A stretch of DNA of 64,000 nt from Leptospira limi (GTDB lineage Bacteria > Spirochaetota > Leptospiria > Leptospirales > Leptospiraceae): positions 2,482,501 to 2,546,500 of the forward strand of contig NZ_JAMQPV010000001.1 in assembly GCF_026151395.1 (NCBI RefSeq). The letters run 5' to 3'. Shown here in pieces: positions 9,484 to 18,908 of the stretch (its first letter is position 1; each line of letters starts with the position of its first letter). Under the pieces are notes generated by a model. That model ran no database searches, was not told the origin of the DNA, and saw only the letters and a list, made by a program, of their open reading frames with translations. A program made the position numbers and the translations under genes.

Positions 9484-10024
9484 GATAAAAAGAAGAAAAG
9501 AAAGTTAATAAAACTTCTGAAATCCTTTCCTCTTTTGTATCATCTAACGATTTTATTTCCAATTGGCAAATGTTTCCGTCCATATAAATAGACTCCACTT
9601 GATCTGAAAGAAAACAGTTTTTTAAAATTGGCACTAACTGGTCGTAGTTCTTTTGATCCAAATAAACTTTCCCATTGGAAAATTGATAATTGGATTCGAT
9701 CTTATAGATCGTTTCTTTCGGAGTGTTTTTCCATTTTAAGTCTACATTGGGGTGGTAATATATGTTTCCTTTTTCCAGGGAAAACTCACCATGTTGTAAT
9801 CTTTTTTTCGAATCTTCATTTGCAAATCGTATCCAATCCGTATCCTCTGGTATCCGATCTGCAAAACTCACTTGGACTTCACCGACTCCGCTTTGGTTCT
9901 GAACCAATTGAACCAATAACACTTGTTCCTTTTTTTGCCTTATAGACTCATCCTTTATTCTTTCGATGACTTCGGAATGTAATTTGGGAAACGATTGATT
10001 CTTTTTCTGAAAAAACAAAGTCAT
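9449..10024 (-). CDS. Unrecognised cytoplasmic protein, possibly related to Fe-S carrier folds
   Basis: This gene encodes 191 residues without a signal peptide or membrane helix. I do not recognise it with confidence. The first half (VSFADRIPEDTDWIRF) weakly recalls HesB/IscA proteins, and the second half (QLVPILKNCFLSDQVESIYMDG) weakly recalls NifU domains, the layout seen in NfuA, but the CxxC of NifU and the conserved HesB cysteines are absent. The ATG at 10024 is preferred over one at 10060, because the longer form would run into the divergent gene. The stop lies inside the 3' end of the convergent TPR gene. Confidence 0.55.
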   Translation of the reverse strand: MTLFFQKKNQSFPKLHSEVIERIKDESIRQKKEQVLLVQLVQNQSGVGEVQVSFADRIPEDTDWIRFANEDSKKRLQHGEFSLEKGNIYYHPNVDLKWKNTPKETIYKIESNYQFSNGKVYLDQKNYDQLVPILKNCFLSDQVESIYMDGNICQLEIKSLDDTKEERISEVLLTFFSSFYPSPFLAPHRPQ

Positions 10025-10044
10025 AATTGATTTTTTACCTTCTA

Positions 10045-10536
10045 ATGAATATGGATACATTTATTTTCCAATCAAAATTCCAAGTGCCGATCGAAAGCTT
10101 ATTCCAATTCCATGAAGACCCGATTGGTTTTGAAACATTAATGAAAGCAAATCAAGGGATCAGAGTGATCCAAAAACCAGGATCCATTAAAGTGGGTGAA
10201 ACAGCCATTTTAAAAGTTCCGATCTTTCCCTTTCTTTTTACTGAATGGATCGCAAAACACACTAAATACGAGAAAAATTCCCTATTCCAGGACAACCAAG
10301 AAAAAGGACCATTTCTTAAGTTTTTACACACCCATCGGTTTATCAAAGTAAACGAGAACGAATCCATAATATCCGATGAGATTGAAATTAATTTTTACCT
10401 TTGGCCCATTTCCAAATACTTTTTATATCCAATGTTGTATTTGATGTTTAAAAAACGCCATAAACTAACAGCTGAATATTTTTCAGTGAAACCTATTTTA
10501 ATTTTTAGCGGGTATTCTCGAACCGTAGTCAATTAG
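10045..10536 (+). CDS. SRPBCC-family protein
   Basis: This protein of about 163 residues matches the START/SRPBCC cyclase-dehydrase-like fold: an opening strand (MDTFIFQSKFQVPIESLFQFHED), a helix with FETLM, and a basic, aromatic C-terminal helix (YLMFKKRHKLTAEYF). Such proteins bind hydrophobic ligands in a cavity; the ligand here is unknown. ATG codons at 10045 and 10051 are both plausible, and a TTG at 10027 is less so; none has a clear Shine-Dalgarno sequence. The gene is divergent from its left neighbour with about 20 bases between them. Its 3' end overlaps mgsA on the other strand by 39 bases. Confidence 0.7.
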   Translation: MNMDTFIFQSKFQVPIESLFQFHEDPIGFETLMKANQGIRVIQKPGSIKVGETAILKVPIFPFLFTEWIAKHTKYEKNSLFQDNQEKGPFLKFLHTHRFIKVNENESIISDEIEINFYLWPISKYFLYPMLYLMFKKRHKLTAEYFSVKPILIFSGYSRTVVN

Positions 10537-10932
10537 TTGCCGATTATATTCCTTTTCCATAAGAGGAGAAGAGATTAAAAAATCTGCGCTCGATCGATTA
10601 CAGGCCATTGGAATATTATATAATACAGCAATACGCAATAAAGCTTTCACATCTGGATCATGTGGTTGTGCAGAAAGTGGATCCCAAAAAAACACCATAA
10701 AATCAATTGAATCTTCTACAATTTTCGCACCAATTTGTTGGTCTCCACCGAGTGGACCTGAAATGAAACGGAACACGGGTAAACCAATTTGTTCGTGGAT
10801 CAATTTTCCCGTTGTCCCTGTTGCGGAAAGATGGTGTTTGCTCAATGTTCCTCGGTTGAATTTTACCCAATCAAGTAAATCTTCTTTTCGATTGTCATGC
10901 GCGATGAGAACGATCTTTTTCGTTGTTTCCAT
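10498..10932 (-). CDS. mgsA: Methylglyoxal synthase
   Basis: MgsA converts dihydroxyacetone phosphate to methylglyoxal and phosphate, a bypass that relieves phosphosugar build-up. The 144-residue protein shows the family motifs: IALIAHD-like IVLIAHDNRKEDL at the N-terminus, ATGTTG, SGPLGGDQQIGA and FFWDPLSAQPHDPDVKALLR, with catalytic aspartates in GGDQQ and DPDV. The ATG at 10932 matches the family start better than the one at 10953. It converges on the SRPBCC gene with a 39-base overlap of coding ends and lies about 70 bases from the divergent gene at 11004. Confidence 0.95.
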   Translation of the reverse strand: METTKKIVLIAHDNRKEDLLDWVKFNRGTLSKHHLSATGTTGKLIHEQIGLPVFRFISGPLGGDQQIGAKIVEDSIDFMVFFWDPLSAQPHDPDVKALLRIAVLYNIPMACNRSSADFLISSPLMEKEYNRQLIDYGSRIPAKN

Positions 10933-11003
10933 TTTTCTCTGAATTAGTACCATAAAGTGATAGTTCTTGCCAATATCCTGGATTCAAGGAAAGTTTCCCT
11001 GAA

Positions 11004-11804
11004 ATGGTAAACCACCGCCGATTTTTTTGGGTCTTCCTCCTCTTATTTTTCCAAATTCCACTCGGAGCCACTGAACCAAAACAGGGAACGGAAACAAGGG
11101 TTGAATCCATTCTCCCGACCCAACCAGAATCAGGTTCTCCCTGGGGTGATTCTACCCAAGCTATCGGTTCCATACCAGTTCTCGATTTTGTGGATGAAAA
11201 AAACTCTCAGAAAAGATGGTCGGACGCGAGTAAAGAATACTCACTAGCCTTAGATGGTTTTGAAACTGGGAAGAAGGGAATCGATAAACGAAGAGAAGAT
11301 TTTAAAAAGGAAGTTTTTTACGAAGATCGTTATGAATGGCAGAAAGTAACAAGAAAAGAAAACAAAGAAAAAGAATTCCAAAAACAACTCTATGAATTAA
11401 GGACTCAAACAACACTTCGTCTTGTGAAAGCTATGAATTTGTTGGATAAAATTGAGAATCCGAAGGTTAAGGAAAGTACTTCCTATATAGATTTAAAGTC
11501 TGGTATTTACAGAGAATACATCAAACACCAAGAATCTTTTAAAAACTACTTACAGGTCATCGACTTTACAAATCGTTATATTGAAATCTCATCCAAAAAT
11601 GAAATGGAAGCAGAACCACATAGACTCCTTGCACTTTCCTATGAGAAAATGGAGCAAACAGCGTTTCGTTCAAAAAACCAAGAACTCTATTATGAATTTA
11701 AAGAATTAAAGAAAAAACATCTATTACGATTTGCAGAATTGCATTATGGCCGCGAATCAAAAGAATACGCGGCGATTGAGGAAAAAGTGGGAAAGGATTT
11801 TTGA
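11004..11804 (+). CDS. Exported helical protein, possibly of the flagellar-coiling (Fcp) type
   Basis: This 266-residue protein has a signal peptide (RFFWVFLLLFFQIPLGA), a short low-complexity linker and then an almost entirely helical, highly charged body (RYEWQKVTRKENKEKEF, KKKHLLRFAELHYG). I do not have a firm family match. The size, export signal and all-helical character resemble the Leptospira flagellar-sheath proteins FcpA and FcpB, but this is a recollection of their general type and not an alignment. It reads toward the pseudo-receiver gene, with one base between the stop codons. Confidence 0.6.
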   Translation: MVNHRRFFWVFLLLFFQIPLGATEPKQGTETRVESILPTQPESGSPWGDSTQAIGSIPVLDFVDEKNSQKRWSDASKEYSLALDGFETGKKGIDKRREDFKKEVFYEDRYEWQKVTRKENKEKEFQKQLYELRTQTTLRLVKAMNLLDKIENPKVKESTSYIDLKSGIYREYIKHQESFKNYLQVIDFTNRYIEISSKNEMEAEPHRLLALSYEKMEQTAFRSKNQELYYEFKELKKKHLLRFAELHYGRESKEYAAIEEKVGKDF

Positions 11805-11805
11805 A

Positions 11806-12636
11806 TTAGACCATCCCAAGTTTTTTCTTAAGTGCTCTATTTTCTTCTACCAGCTCTTTGATTTCTTGTTCCGTATACTCAAATAAACGATCTTGTGCTC
11901 GTAAAATTTTATCCAAATTCATTTCTTCAATTCGTGAATAATTTAATACTTCTTCTGTCGCCTTTTGTAACTCAAGGGCTTGTTTGAGTTCTTTTTCACG
12001 AAGTTCATCCAATTGTTGAATTGCTTTGACTCTTTGATGTAACTCAATGAGCTCTTGGTTTTTCATATCATTCACACGTTCTAAAGCAGAATTAATCCCA
12101 GCTTGTGAACGTTTGACTAGTTCTTCATACTTAAGGATGGAACGCAAAGCTTCGTTTTCTTTTTTTGATTCTTCGTATTCTTGGTGTGCTAAAGAAAATA
12201 CTCCCTCAAAAAAACCCACATTCTCTAAACAGGAATTTCCTATATCTAAAGCAGCTGCTTTGTAGGATTCTGATTGGATGGTTCTGTCCAAAATCATCCT
12301 GAGTTCCCGAACATGGAGAGGATTTTCTAAAACTAGGTATTTGGGTTGGGTTTGTACCATCTCTTGGATTTGGTTTACTCCATCTTCAGAAGAAACTAAG
12401 ATCAAAGAAACAAATGGACTCGTTTCAAAAGTGGATTTGATTTTGGGTAGGATCTCTTTCCATTCTTTTAACGTTACTTGCATGAAAAGGATGTGAATAT
12501 CGTTTGGAGTGATAGAGATTTGATCCAATTCTGACAAACCAATTTGGTTCACTTGGATCTTGATTTTTGAATGTTTCCAAAGCTCTACGGGAAACGGACG
12601 GCCCTGGGAAAGATTCCAAATATAAGAAGTTTTCAA
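11806..12636 (-). CDS. Pseudo-receiver domain protein with long coiled coil
   Basis: The 276-residue product has an N-terminal part (about 1-125) with the strand-helix rhythm of a response-regulator receiver, but the phosphorylated aspartate is missing (IHILFMQVT where LLDxxMP is expected) and the lysine is replaced in LVLENPLHVREL. Residues about 140-270 form a long coiled coil rich in Glu, Lys and Leu. A phosphorylation-independent scaffold is inferred. The TTG at 12636 is preferred because AGGAGA lies six bases upstream, inside the longer reading frame that begins at 12657. Confidence 0.65.
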   Translation of the reverse strand: MKTSYIWNLSQGRPFPVELWKHSKIKIQVNQIGLSELDQISITPNDIHILFMQVTLKEWKEILPKIKSTFETSPFVSLILVSSEDGVNQIQEMVQTQPKYLVLENPLHVRELRMILDRTIQSESYKAAALDIGNSCLENVGFFEGVFSLAHQEYEESKKENEALRSILKYEELVKRSQAGINSALERVNDMKNQELIELHQRVKAIQQLDELREKELKQALELQKATEEVLNYSRIEEMNLDKILRAQDRLFEYTEQEIKELVEENRALKKKLGMV

Positions 12637-12642
12637 ACCCGA

Positions 12643-12648
12643 TCTCCT
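12643..12648 (-). promoter_or_regulatory. Ribosome binding site deciding a TTG start
   Basis: AGGAGA on the minus strand lies six bases before the TTG at 12634-12636. It falls inside the longer reading frame and therefore argues for the shorter protein. Confidence 0.7.
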
Positions 12649-12706
12649 AAATGACAACTACACTCTATGGGACCGTAGACAGGGGAATTTTCTAGCAAAT
12701 TTTCTA

Positions 12707-14299
12707 TTATTTCTTCCTGGCGAAGCGATTTTTTAACATTTCCCAAGTTTCGTCCCACTTGTCTTTCCAGCGAAAATAAAAACCTAACTTATTACGAATT
12801 GACTCTGGTAATTTTGCATCAGTCCTTGAGATCATGATATAAATCGAAAGGGTGGCTATCACGATATTCGCAGACCACGGCCCCACCCAATCGGGAACGT
12901 TCTCTTTGTAAGAAATCCCAGAACCAAATATAAAAAACGTGTAGTAGATGAGTAAAAAGATTACAGCAAGAGTAAAACTCATCCCCTTTCCAGACCGTTT
13001 GACAACAAGACCTAGGGGAAATGATAAAAAGAAAAATATCTGACAAGAGAGTGGTGTTGCGAACCGTTTGTGGATTTCCACATTAAACCCAGTGAGTGTT
13101 TTTTTGGACTCATTCAGAAGTTCAGACAGCTGCGTAAATAAGGCAAATTTTTGTGCCATTTCTTCTTGGTTTCCAGAATTGGCTCCTATGATGAGTTCAT
13201 ACTTGAATTGTTCCACCATTTGTTTGAGTCCACCAACCCCTTTGATGGACAAACCATATTCTTTTAAAATTTCCAATCCAGGAATATTTTCTAAACCTTC
13301 CGATTCAATGGCATTTCTGATCTCGATTAACATTGGTAAGGAGAAGGTATCTGGTTTTACATTGATACTTAAGGTTTTTGTATCTTTTTTCGCTGGCGTA
13401 TTGTAATCCATTTCCCCATTCATAAAATTGGTAACACCAATCGCATTTGTTTCAGGATCCCATTCAATCACATATCCTTTCCGCAATCGAACTGACTTTT
13501 CGAATTCACCAACTGAGTTCTTTTTTTCAACAAGTAACCCTTCTTTGGCATTGATGATCTGTAACATTTTTGATCCACCCATTGGGACAGCCAAATTGTT
13601 CACCATGATAAAATCCGTTCCACTAGCAGAAATTGCCCATTCTCGTATTTGAACATTGCTTAGGTTACCATCTTCATCCACACCACCAGAATACATGGTG
13701 CGACCTTTCTCAGAGAAAAAATCCTGAGTTTTATCCCCAGAAAATTGACCCGGTTGGATTGCAAGTAAGGGATTATAAGAAGCAATCCAATTATCAAAAT
13801 CCTTCATTTTACGAGTGTTCTCTGGACCTAAATAAAAATTTAGATACCCAACGAGAAGAGTCATGATAAAACCAAACACTAAAAAATTACTGTAGATATA
13901 AGGAAACGATACCCCTGATGCCCGCATTGCAGTGATTTCTGAATCTCCAGACAATCGACCTGCCGCCATGATTCCAGACATCAAACATGCCATGGGGATT
14001 GTCATGGGGAGTGTGTTCCCAAAAACATAACCCATATAATCCAATAAACGGAAAAAATCGACACCTTTCCCAACAAAAAGGCCAATCATCTTCTGGATGG
14101 CGACAGCCATATAAATCATTGTGAAAAAGGAAAGAGCTACTAAAAACGGACTAAGAATTTCTTTGAGAATGTAAATTCTTAAAATGGAAGGTTTGAAACG
14201 TTTCCACTTACCTAACCTATCTGTATCCACCATAAAATCTGGTGGTAAATCATCTTTAGAATGAACCCTAACGGTTCTTAAATCAACAGGTTTAGACAA
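12707..14299 (-). CDS. LptF/LptG (YjgP/YjgQ) family permease
   Basis: Family members are the membrane parts of the ABC exporter that moves lipopolysaccharide from the inner membrane to the Lpt bridge. The 530-residue protein has an N-terminal cytoplasmic extension of about 45 residues, helices in the region 45-140 ([16 protein letters not shown] ...), the family segment [27 protein letters not shown] near 105-130, a periplasmic beta-rich region and further helices near 400-495. It starts at a TTG that overlaps the miaB stop by eight bases, with AAAGGGA upstream, so the genes are coupled. I cannot tell LptF from LptG. Confidence 0.88.
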   Translation of the reverse strand: MSKPVDLRTVRVHSKDDLPPDFMVDTDRLGKWKRFKPSILRIYILKEILSPFLVALSFFTMIYMAVAIQKMIGLFVGKGVDFFRLLDYMGYVFGNTLPMTIPMACLMSGIMAAGRLSGDSEITAMRASGVSFPYIYSNFLVFGFIMTLLVGYLNFYLGPENTRKMKDFDNWIASYNPLLAIQPGQFSGDKTQDFFSEKGRTMYSGGVDEDGNLSNVQIREWAISASGTDFIMVNNLAVPMGGSKMLQIINAKEGLLVEKKNSVGEFEKSVRLRKGYVIEWDPETNAIGVTNFMNGEMDYNTPAKKDTKTLSINVKPDTFSLPMLIEIRNAIESEGLENIPGLEILKEYGLSIKGVGGLKQMVEQFKYELIIGANSGNQEEMAQKFALFTQLSELLNESKKTLTGFNVEIHKRFATPLSCQIFFFLSFPLGLVVKRSGKGMSFTLAVIFLLIYYTFFIFGSGISYKENVPDWVGPWSANIVIATLSIYIMISRTDAKLPESIRNKLGFYFRWKDKWDETWEMLKNRFARKK

Positions 14300-15686
14300 T
14301 CAATTTCCCTTTGAGAGTAGCACTTGTCGCTTGTTCAACGAGTACTGTTACTGTTTTTCCAATCCAATCTGATAAGTCTTGCGACATTCCTTCGGGAATT
14401 GGGAAAACTACCATTCTACCACAGTGTGATCGACCGCATAACTCTTGTTTTGATTTTTTTGAAGTATTTTCAACCAAAACGGAAAATTCTTTTCCAATTT
14501 TTGTTAGGTTTTTCTCCAATGAAATTTTTGTTTGGAGCTCAACAAGTTCGATCAATCTTTTACTCTTAACTTCTTCAGGGACATCATCAATAAACTTACG
14601 TTTTGCGATTGTTCCCTCTCGTTCAGAATACTTAAACATATAAGACATATCAAATTTTACTTGTTTTACTACTTCTAATGTTTCTTGGAATTCTTCTTCT
14701 GTTTCTCCCGGAAATCCTACGATGATGTCAGACGTAATACCGATATCTGGAATCACTGATTGGATTTTTTGAACCAAATCCAAATATTCTTCCTTTGTAT
14801 AACTACGTTTCATATCTCGGAGTACTTTTGAACTCCCTGCTTGGAGTGGCATATGGATTTGAGAAGAAAATCTTTCTTCTTTTGCCATAAGTGAAATGAG
14901 ATGATCGGGAAAATCTTTTGGATGAGGGCTTGTAAACCGAACTCGCTCAATACTAGTTTGTTTGAGAATTTCTTCCACAAGTGCACAAAAATCAAAATTT
15001 TCATAGGAATAACTATTTACATTTTGACCAAGAAGAGTGACTTGTTTGACTCCCATCGTTTCCAACTGTTTGATCTCATGGATGATGGACTCTGGTTCTC
15101 GGCTCCTTTCTCTTCCTCTAGTATAAGGAACCACACAGAAGGTACAAAAATTATTACAACCACGCATGATGGTAACAAATGCTTGGATTCCATTCACAAC
15201 CTTTGGCTCTAATTCATCATACGTCTCTGTCCGGGACAAACGTGTGAGTTGGACATCTTTTTCACCCTTTCGAATGTTTTGAATGAGTTCTGGTAAAGTC
15301 CTGTAATTATCTGGTCCCACAATCAAATCAAGGGGTAATTCTTGGTTGAATAAGTCTTCCCCTAAGTTTTGTGCCATACAGCCCAAAACACCGATGACCA
15401 AATTGGGATTCTTTTTTTTGAGGTAACCTAGAGATTGGAGTCGTCCATAAATCTTAGCATGTGCATTTTCTCGGACGGCACAAGTATTCAAAAATATGAT
15501 ATCACTGTCTTCCACTGAATTTGTGGTTTCGTAATTCTCCTTACGGAATAGTTCCTTTACTATGCCTGAATCGTATTCGTTCATTTGGCAGCCGTAAGTT
15601 TCCACATAGACCTTTCCCAGTTGGATGGAGGGAATACTGTCTAAGCTTTCTGTCAAGGTAGGGTTCATAATGATATGTTTTCCCAA
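14292..15686 (-). CDS. miaB: tRNA-2-methylthio-N6-dimethylallyladenosine synthase MiaB
   Basis: MiaB is a radical-SAM enzyme that adds a methylthio group to i6A37 of tRNAs reading UNN codons. The N-terminal UPF0004 domain carries the cluster cysteines ([27 protein letters not shown]), the radical-SAM motif is [20 protein letters not shown] and a TRAM domain ends the protein. The TTG at 15686 has AAGGA six bases upstream; an ATG at 15668 (MNPTLTES) is the alternative. The downstream permease start overlaps its stop. The divergent J-domain gene begins about 45 bases away. Confidence 0.95.
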   Translation of the reverse strand: MGKHIIMNPTLTESLDSIPSIQLGKVYVETYGCQMNEYDSGIVKELFRKENYETTNSVEDSDIIFLNTCAVRENAHAKIYGRLQSLGYLKKKNPNLVIGVLGCMAQNLGEDLFNQELPLDLIVGPDNYRTLPELIQNIRKGEKDVQLTRLSRTETYDELEPKVVNGIQAFVTIMRGCNNFCTFCVVPYTRGRERSREPESIIHEIKQLETMGVKQVTLLGQNVNSYSYENFDFCALVEEILKQTSIERVRFTSPHPKDFPDHLISLMAKEERFSSQIHMPLQAGSSKVLRDMKRSYTKEEYLDLVQKIQSVIPDIGITSDIIVGFPGETEEEFQETLEVVKQVKFDMSYMFKYSEREGTIAKRKFIDDVPEEVKSKRLIELVELQTKISLEKNLTKIGKEFSVLVENTSKKSKQELCGRSHCGRMVVFPIPEGMSQDLSDWIGKTVTVLVEQATSATLKGKLIV

Positions 15687-15730
15687 GAAAATTCCTTGTA
15701 AAGCAAAGAAGAATGGTTAGGAAGGGGTAT

Positions 15731-16330
15731 ATGCCGAACACAAAACGGGAGACTTTTTATGAAATTTTAGGAATTTCTAGAGATTTTCCTACGAATGGCA
15801 TCGAAGCGGTTTACCTACGGGAATTACTATTTTGGGAACAAATTGAAAAAGCAGGGAGTCCAGAAGCCAAGGAAAAAATTTTGGAATTAACGAGGGCTTA
15901 TTTGACTTTAAGTGATCCTAACAAAAGAGAAATGTATGATTCAGAATTAGATTTTGAATTTGTATTACTCGATGGAAAAGCCAAAGACCCAGATATGGAA
16001 GAGGCTTACGATATTTACCGATTGGGTCATAAAAAAACCTACCAAGAAATTCTTGGAGAGTTTTCAAAATTCAAAGGAGAGATGGGAGATACTCTATGGG
16101 TATTAAAAAAAACAACCATCTACCTTGTTATCAACTTACTGTTATACTCCGGAATTGTTTTGTTCCAGTCTTTACTCCACCAAAATGAAGTGAAAACGTC
16201 TAAAGAAAATGACATTCTCTTTAATTTCCTTTCCTATCTATTTTTGGGATTCAGCGGTATTGGATACCTACTCTTCCGATTTTTTTACATTCCGAAACAA
16301 TTAAAAAAAAGGAAAGAGTCTCGCCTTTAA
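15731..16330 (+). CDS. Degenerate J-domain protein with two membrane helices
   Basis: The first 75 residues match a J domain in layout: FYEILGI at the start, LELTRAYLTLSDPNKREMYD at the end. The HPD tripeptide needed to stimulate DnaK is not there; the equivalent stretch, near residues 33-38, reads LFWEQI. Two hydrophobic segments follow at about 121-150 and 160-187, with a basic tail (KKRKESRL). The ATG at 15731 is preferred because AGGAAGG lies five bases upstream, while an ATG at 15713 precedes that site. The 3' end overlaps the convergent DUF1574 gene by four bases. It probably cannot act as a DnaK co-chaperone. Confidence 0.75.
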   Translation: MPNTKRETFYEILGISRDFPTNGIEAVYLRELLFWEQIEKAGSPEAKEKILELTRAYLTLSDPNKREMYDSELDFEFVLLDGKAKDPDMEEAYDIYRLGHKKTYQEILGEFSKFKGEMGDTLWVLKKTTIYLVINLLLYSGIVLFQSLLHQNEVKTSKENDILFNFLSYLFLGFSGIGYLLFRFFYIPKQLKKRKESRL

Positions 16331-17457
16331 CGAATTGATTTCGGAAATAAAATAGGTAGTAAATTCGGAAAACAAGCACCACTCAAGTGGAGTGAATCGA
16401 CAAAATCTTTACATTTCCAATTTGCATCCTCATTCGGATCGATGACTATGAATTTCGAATTTGGTGTATGTGATACTACTTCCACTTCCTTCCTAACTTC
16501 CGCATTAAATCGATCGAGTAACCCATCTGTTTTCATCCTTCGTCGAAGAGGTTCTGAAACAGCGGGGAAATAAACGATGACAGGAATATCTTTTCCTTCC
16601 AATAAATGTAACATTTTCTTAAAAAAGAAAATTTGAGTCGGAGACAAGGAAGAACCTCGTAAGTATTGGTTGTACATTGCTTCCGCATCTCGTTCCAAAA
16701 ATAAATCCATATTCGCAAATTTAATTTCATTGGGTAGTGCACCAAATTTGACACGATTCACCATCTTGATTCTCTCAACGTAAGCGCGTTTGTGTTCCTT
16801 ACCTGTATAACCATTTGACATACCCGGAAGAAAACCAATTTCAATCAATTTGTTATTGGCTTTAATTGCTGTAGGATCTAAAGGGTATTTATACAAAGCA
16901 AATAATTTCTTTAGAAAATAAACTTCTGCTTCATCAATCGAAAAACCTTTTGTGTGAGTGGTCCATGGATCATTCGTTTTCGTTCTAAAAAAATCCAAAT
17001 GTTCCAATACATAAAGATTATCGTACGATCCATTTAAGGAATAATCGATAGCAGATTTAGAAAATAAAAGTGGATCTACTTCAATCAAAACATAGCGAAG
17101 TGGTAAGTTTGTAGCAAGCACTCGTTCCAACCAATATGCTTGGAAACTTGGTGGACCAAAAGGTGCCGCAAAATTAAAAGAATTGGTGTTAGGAAAAAAT
17201 TCTTCCACCATTTCAGAATCAAATTCACCTGAGCGGGAACTTCCTAAAATAAGACCGATTTGTTTCCCAGGATTCTTTTTCGATTCCTCAAGCATAACTT
17301 CAAAAAGGTCTTCCTTTAATTCGTAAAACTTACGTTCAATTTTTTTCCAGCTATATGTATTTTCAACAATCACTGGTAGGAAAAAAAGTTTATCAAACAA
17401 AAACAATGATAAAGCAAGTAGAATTGGAAACAAAACAATTGGAAATCTATTTTTCAT
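16327..17457 (-). CDS. DUF1574 family protein, SGNH-hydrolase-like
   Basis: The 376-residue protein has an N-terminal membrane anchor (IVLFPILLALSLFLFDKLFFL) and a GSSRSGEF motif near 70-80, similar in position to the nucleophile block of SGNH/GDSL hydrolases and AlgJ-type proteins. This matches DUF1574, a family expanded in Leptospira. It lies one base downstream of the MBOAT gene stop, and such pairs commonly acylate cell-surface polysaccharide or other envelope polymers, the SGNH-like partner completing transfer outside the membrane. The substrate is not visible from the sequence. Confidence 0.8.
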   Translation of the reverse strand: MKNRFPIVLFPILLALSLFLFDKLFFLPVIVENTYSWKKIERKFYELKEDLFEVMLEESKKNPGKQIGLILGSSRSGEFDSEMVEEFFPNTNSFNFAAPFGPPSFQAYWLERVLATNLPLRYVLIEVDPLLFSKSAIDYSLNGSYDNLYVLEHLDFFRTKTNDPWTTHTKGFSIDEAEVYFLKKLFALYKYPLDPTAIKANNKLIEIGFLPGMSNGYTGKEHKRAYVERIKMVNRVKFGALPNEIKFANMDLFLERDAEAMYNQYLRGSSLSPTQIFFFKKMLHLLEGKDIPVIVYFPAVSEPLRRRMKTDGLLDRFNAEVRKEVEVVSHTPNSKFIVIDPNEDANWKCKDFVDSLHLSGACFPNLLPILFPKSIR

Positions 17458-17458
17458 A

Positions 17459-18883
17459 TTAAAATTGGAAGTATATAAACTCCGTACCTCCAGGTGCTAA
17501 ATAACCCAACAAAACCGTGACGACAAATGAGAACAAAAATAAAAACAATAGACTAACCTTTGTTGTCCATGATTCTCTTGGAAAACTATGTTTTGTTTGT
17601 AAGTAGTTTAGCAAAAATGTTAACAATAGGGAATAAAGAATTTTTTCTATCTGACCAATCCTCTCCCCCGGTGCATTACCAAAAGAACGTACCAACATAG
17701 AAACTGCATTTTTGACAGTCGGTGCGTTAAAAAATGGAATTGTTAATACAAAAAAGAGAAAAGTATAAACAATACCTATCCATTTTTTCCAAAGTACCAC
17801 AGCTTCCTTTTTAGGTTTATTGGTTATAATCTCTACCTTGCGTTCGATACTAAGCACAAGTCCATGTAAAAATCCCCAAATGATAAATGTAAAATTGGCG
17901 CCATGCCAAAATCCAGCCAATGTAAACGTTAGGATTAGGTTAAAATAGCCTCTCCATTCCGATACCCGAGAACCACCGAGTGGAAAATAAATATAATCTT
18001 TAATCCATGTAGCAAGTGTCATATGCCATCGAGTCCATAATTCACGAACAGATGCTGATAAATAAGGAGCATGAAAATTTTCAGGTAAATTGATCCCTAA
18101 TAATTTTCCTAAACCACGCGCAAGGTCCGTATACCCACTAAAATCACAAAAAACACGTGCCGCATAACCAAACATTGCTAGTGCATTTGAAACACCATCA
18201 TATGCATCTGGGTTTTGAAATATAGGTTCGATGATGGAGGATAAATTATCAGCAATCACTACCTTCTTCAATAAACCAAGAAAGACTAAATAATAACCTT
18301 CAAATAATTGTTCTTTTTTAGCATTCCAAACTTCTAATTGGTAAAAGAATTCACCATGCCTTACAATAGGTCCTGCAACCAATTGGGGGAAAAAGAAGAT
18401 AAACAAACCAAATTGTAAAAAACTTGGATTCTCATTTGCGTTCCCTCGTTTGACATCAATTGTATACGCAACCATTTGAAAGGTATAAAAACTAATGGCA
18501 AGAGGCAACGTGATGGAATCAAAACCAAATTGTGAATTTAAGAAAACCTGAATGGAATCATTGGAAAACCATAAACTCCCTGTGATTTGAAATAAAAGAG
18601 ACCACAAAAAATAAAAATATTTAAAGAGGAATAGGTTTCCAAAATTGATTAATAAGGATATGGGATACCAATAACTGTTCTTGTTTTTCAAGATTTGTTT
18701 GTTCAACCAATGGTTAATCAAAACTAAAGTTAGAAAATGAAATGCAAAGGGAATCGACCAAGCTGCATAAAAAACAAATGAAGCTAAAAATAGAAATACG
18801 AGTCTAAACTTACCTCGGATAGACCAGTGTAGTGCATACACTACAATAAAAAACAAAAGGAAACTAAGCGATGTAAATTTCAT
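17459..18883 (-). CDS. MBOAT family O-acyltransferase
   Basis: This 474-residue polytopic membrane protein resembles AlgI/DltB-type enzymes, which pass acyl groups across the inner membrane. The invariant histidine lies in the segment LAGFWHGANFTFIIWGFLHG, at about residue 326, and the upstream segment with RELWTRWHMTLATWIKDYIYFPLGG is the family signature. It starts about 25 bases after the RlmI-like stop and is followed after one base by the DUF1574 gene, its likely partner. The acyl acceptor is unknown. Confidence 0.92.
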   Translation of the reverse strand: MKFTSLSFLLFFIVVYALHWSIRGKFRLVFLFLASFVFYAAWSIPFAFHFLTLVLINHWLNKQILKNKNSYWYPISLLINFGNLFLFKYFYFLWSLLFQITGSLWFSNDSIQVFLNSQFGFDSITLPLAISFYTFQMVAYTIDVKRGNANENPSFLQFGLFIFFFPQLVAGPIVRHGEFFYQLEVWNAKKEQLFEGYYLVFLGLLKKVVIADNLSSIIEPIFQNPDAYDGVSNALAMFGYAARVFCDFSGYTDLARGLGKLLGINLPENFHAPYLSASVRELWTRWHMTLATWIKDYIYFPLGGSRVSEWRGYFNLILTFTLAGFWHGANFTFIIWGFLHGLVLSIERKVEIITNKPKKEAVVLWKKWIGIVYTFLFFVLTIPFFNAPTVKNAVSMLVRSFGNAPGERIGQIEKILYSLLLTFLLNYLQTKHSFPRESWTTKVSLLFLFLFSFVVTVLLGYLAPGGTEFIYFQF

Positions 18884-18908
18884 TCTAAGATATCACCAAT
18901 ATTTTCAT

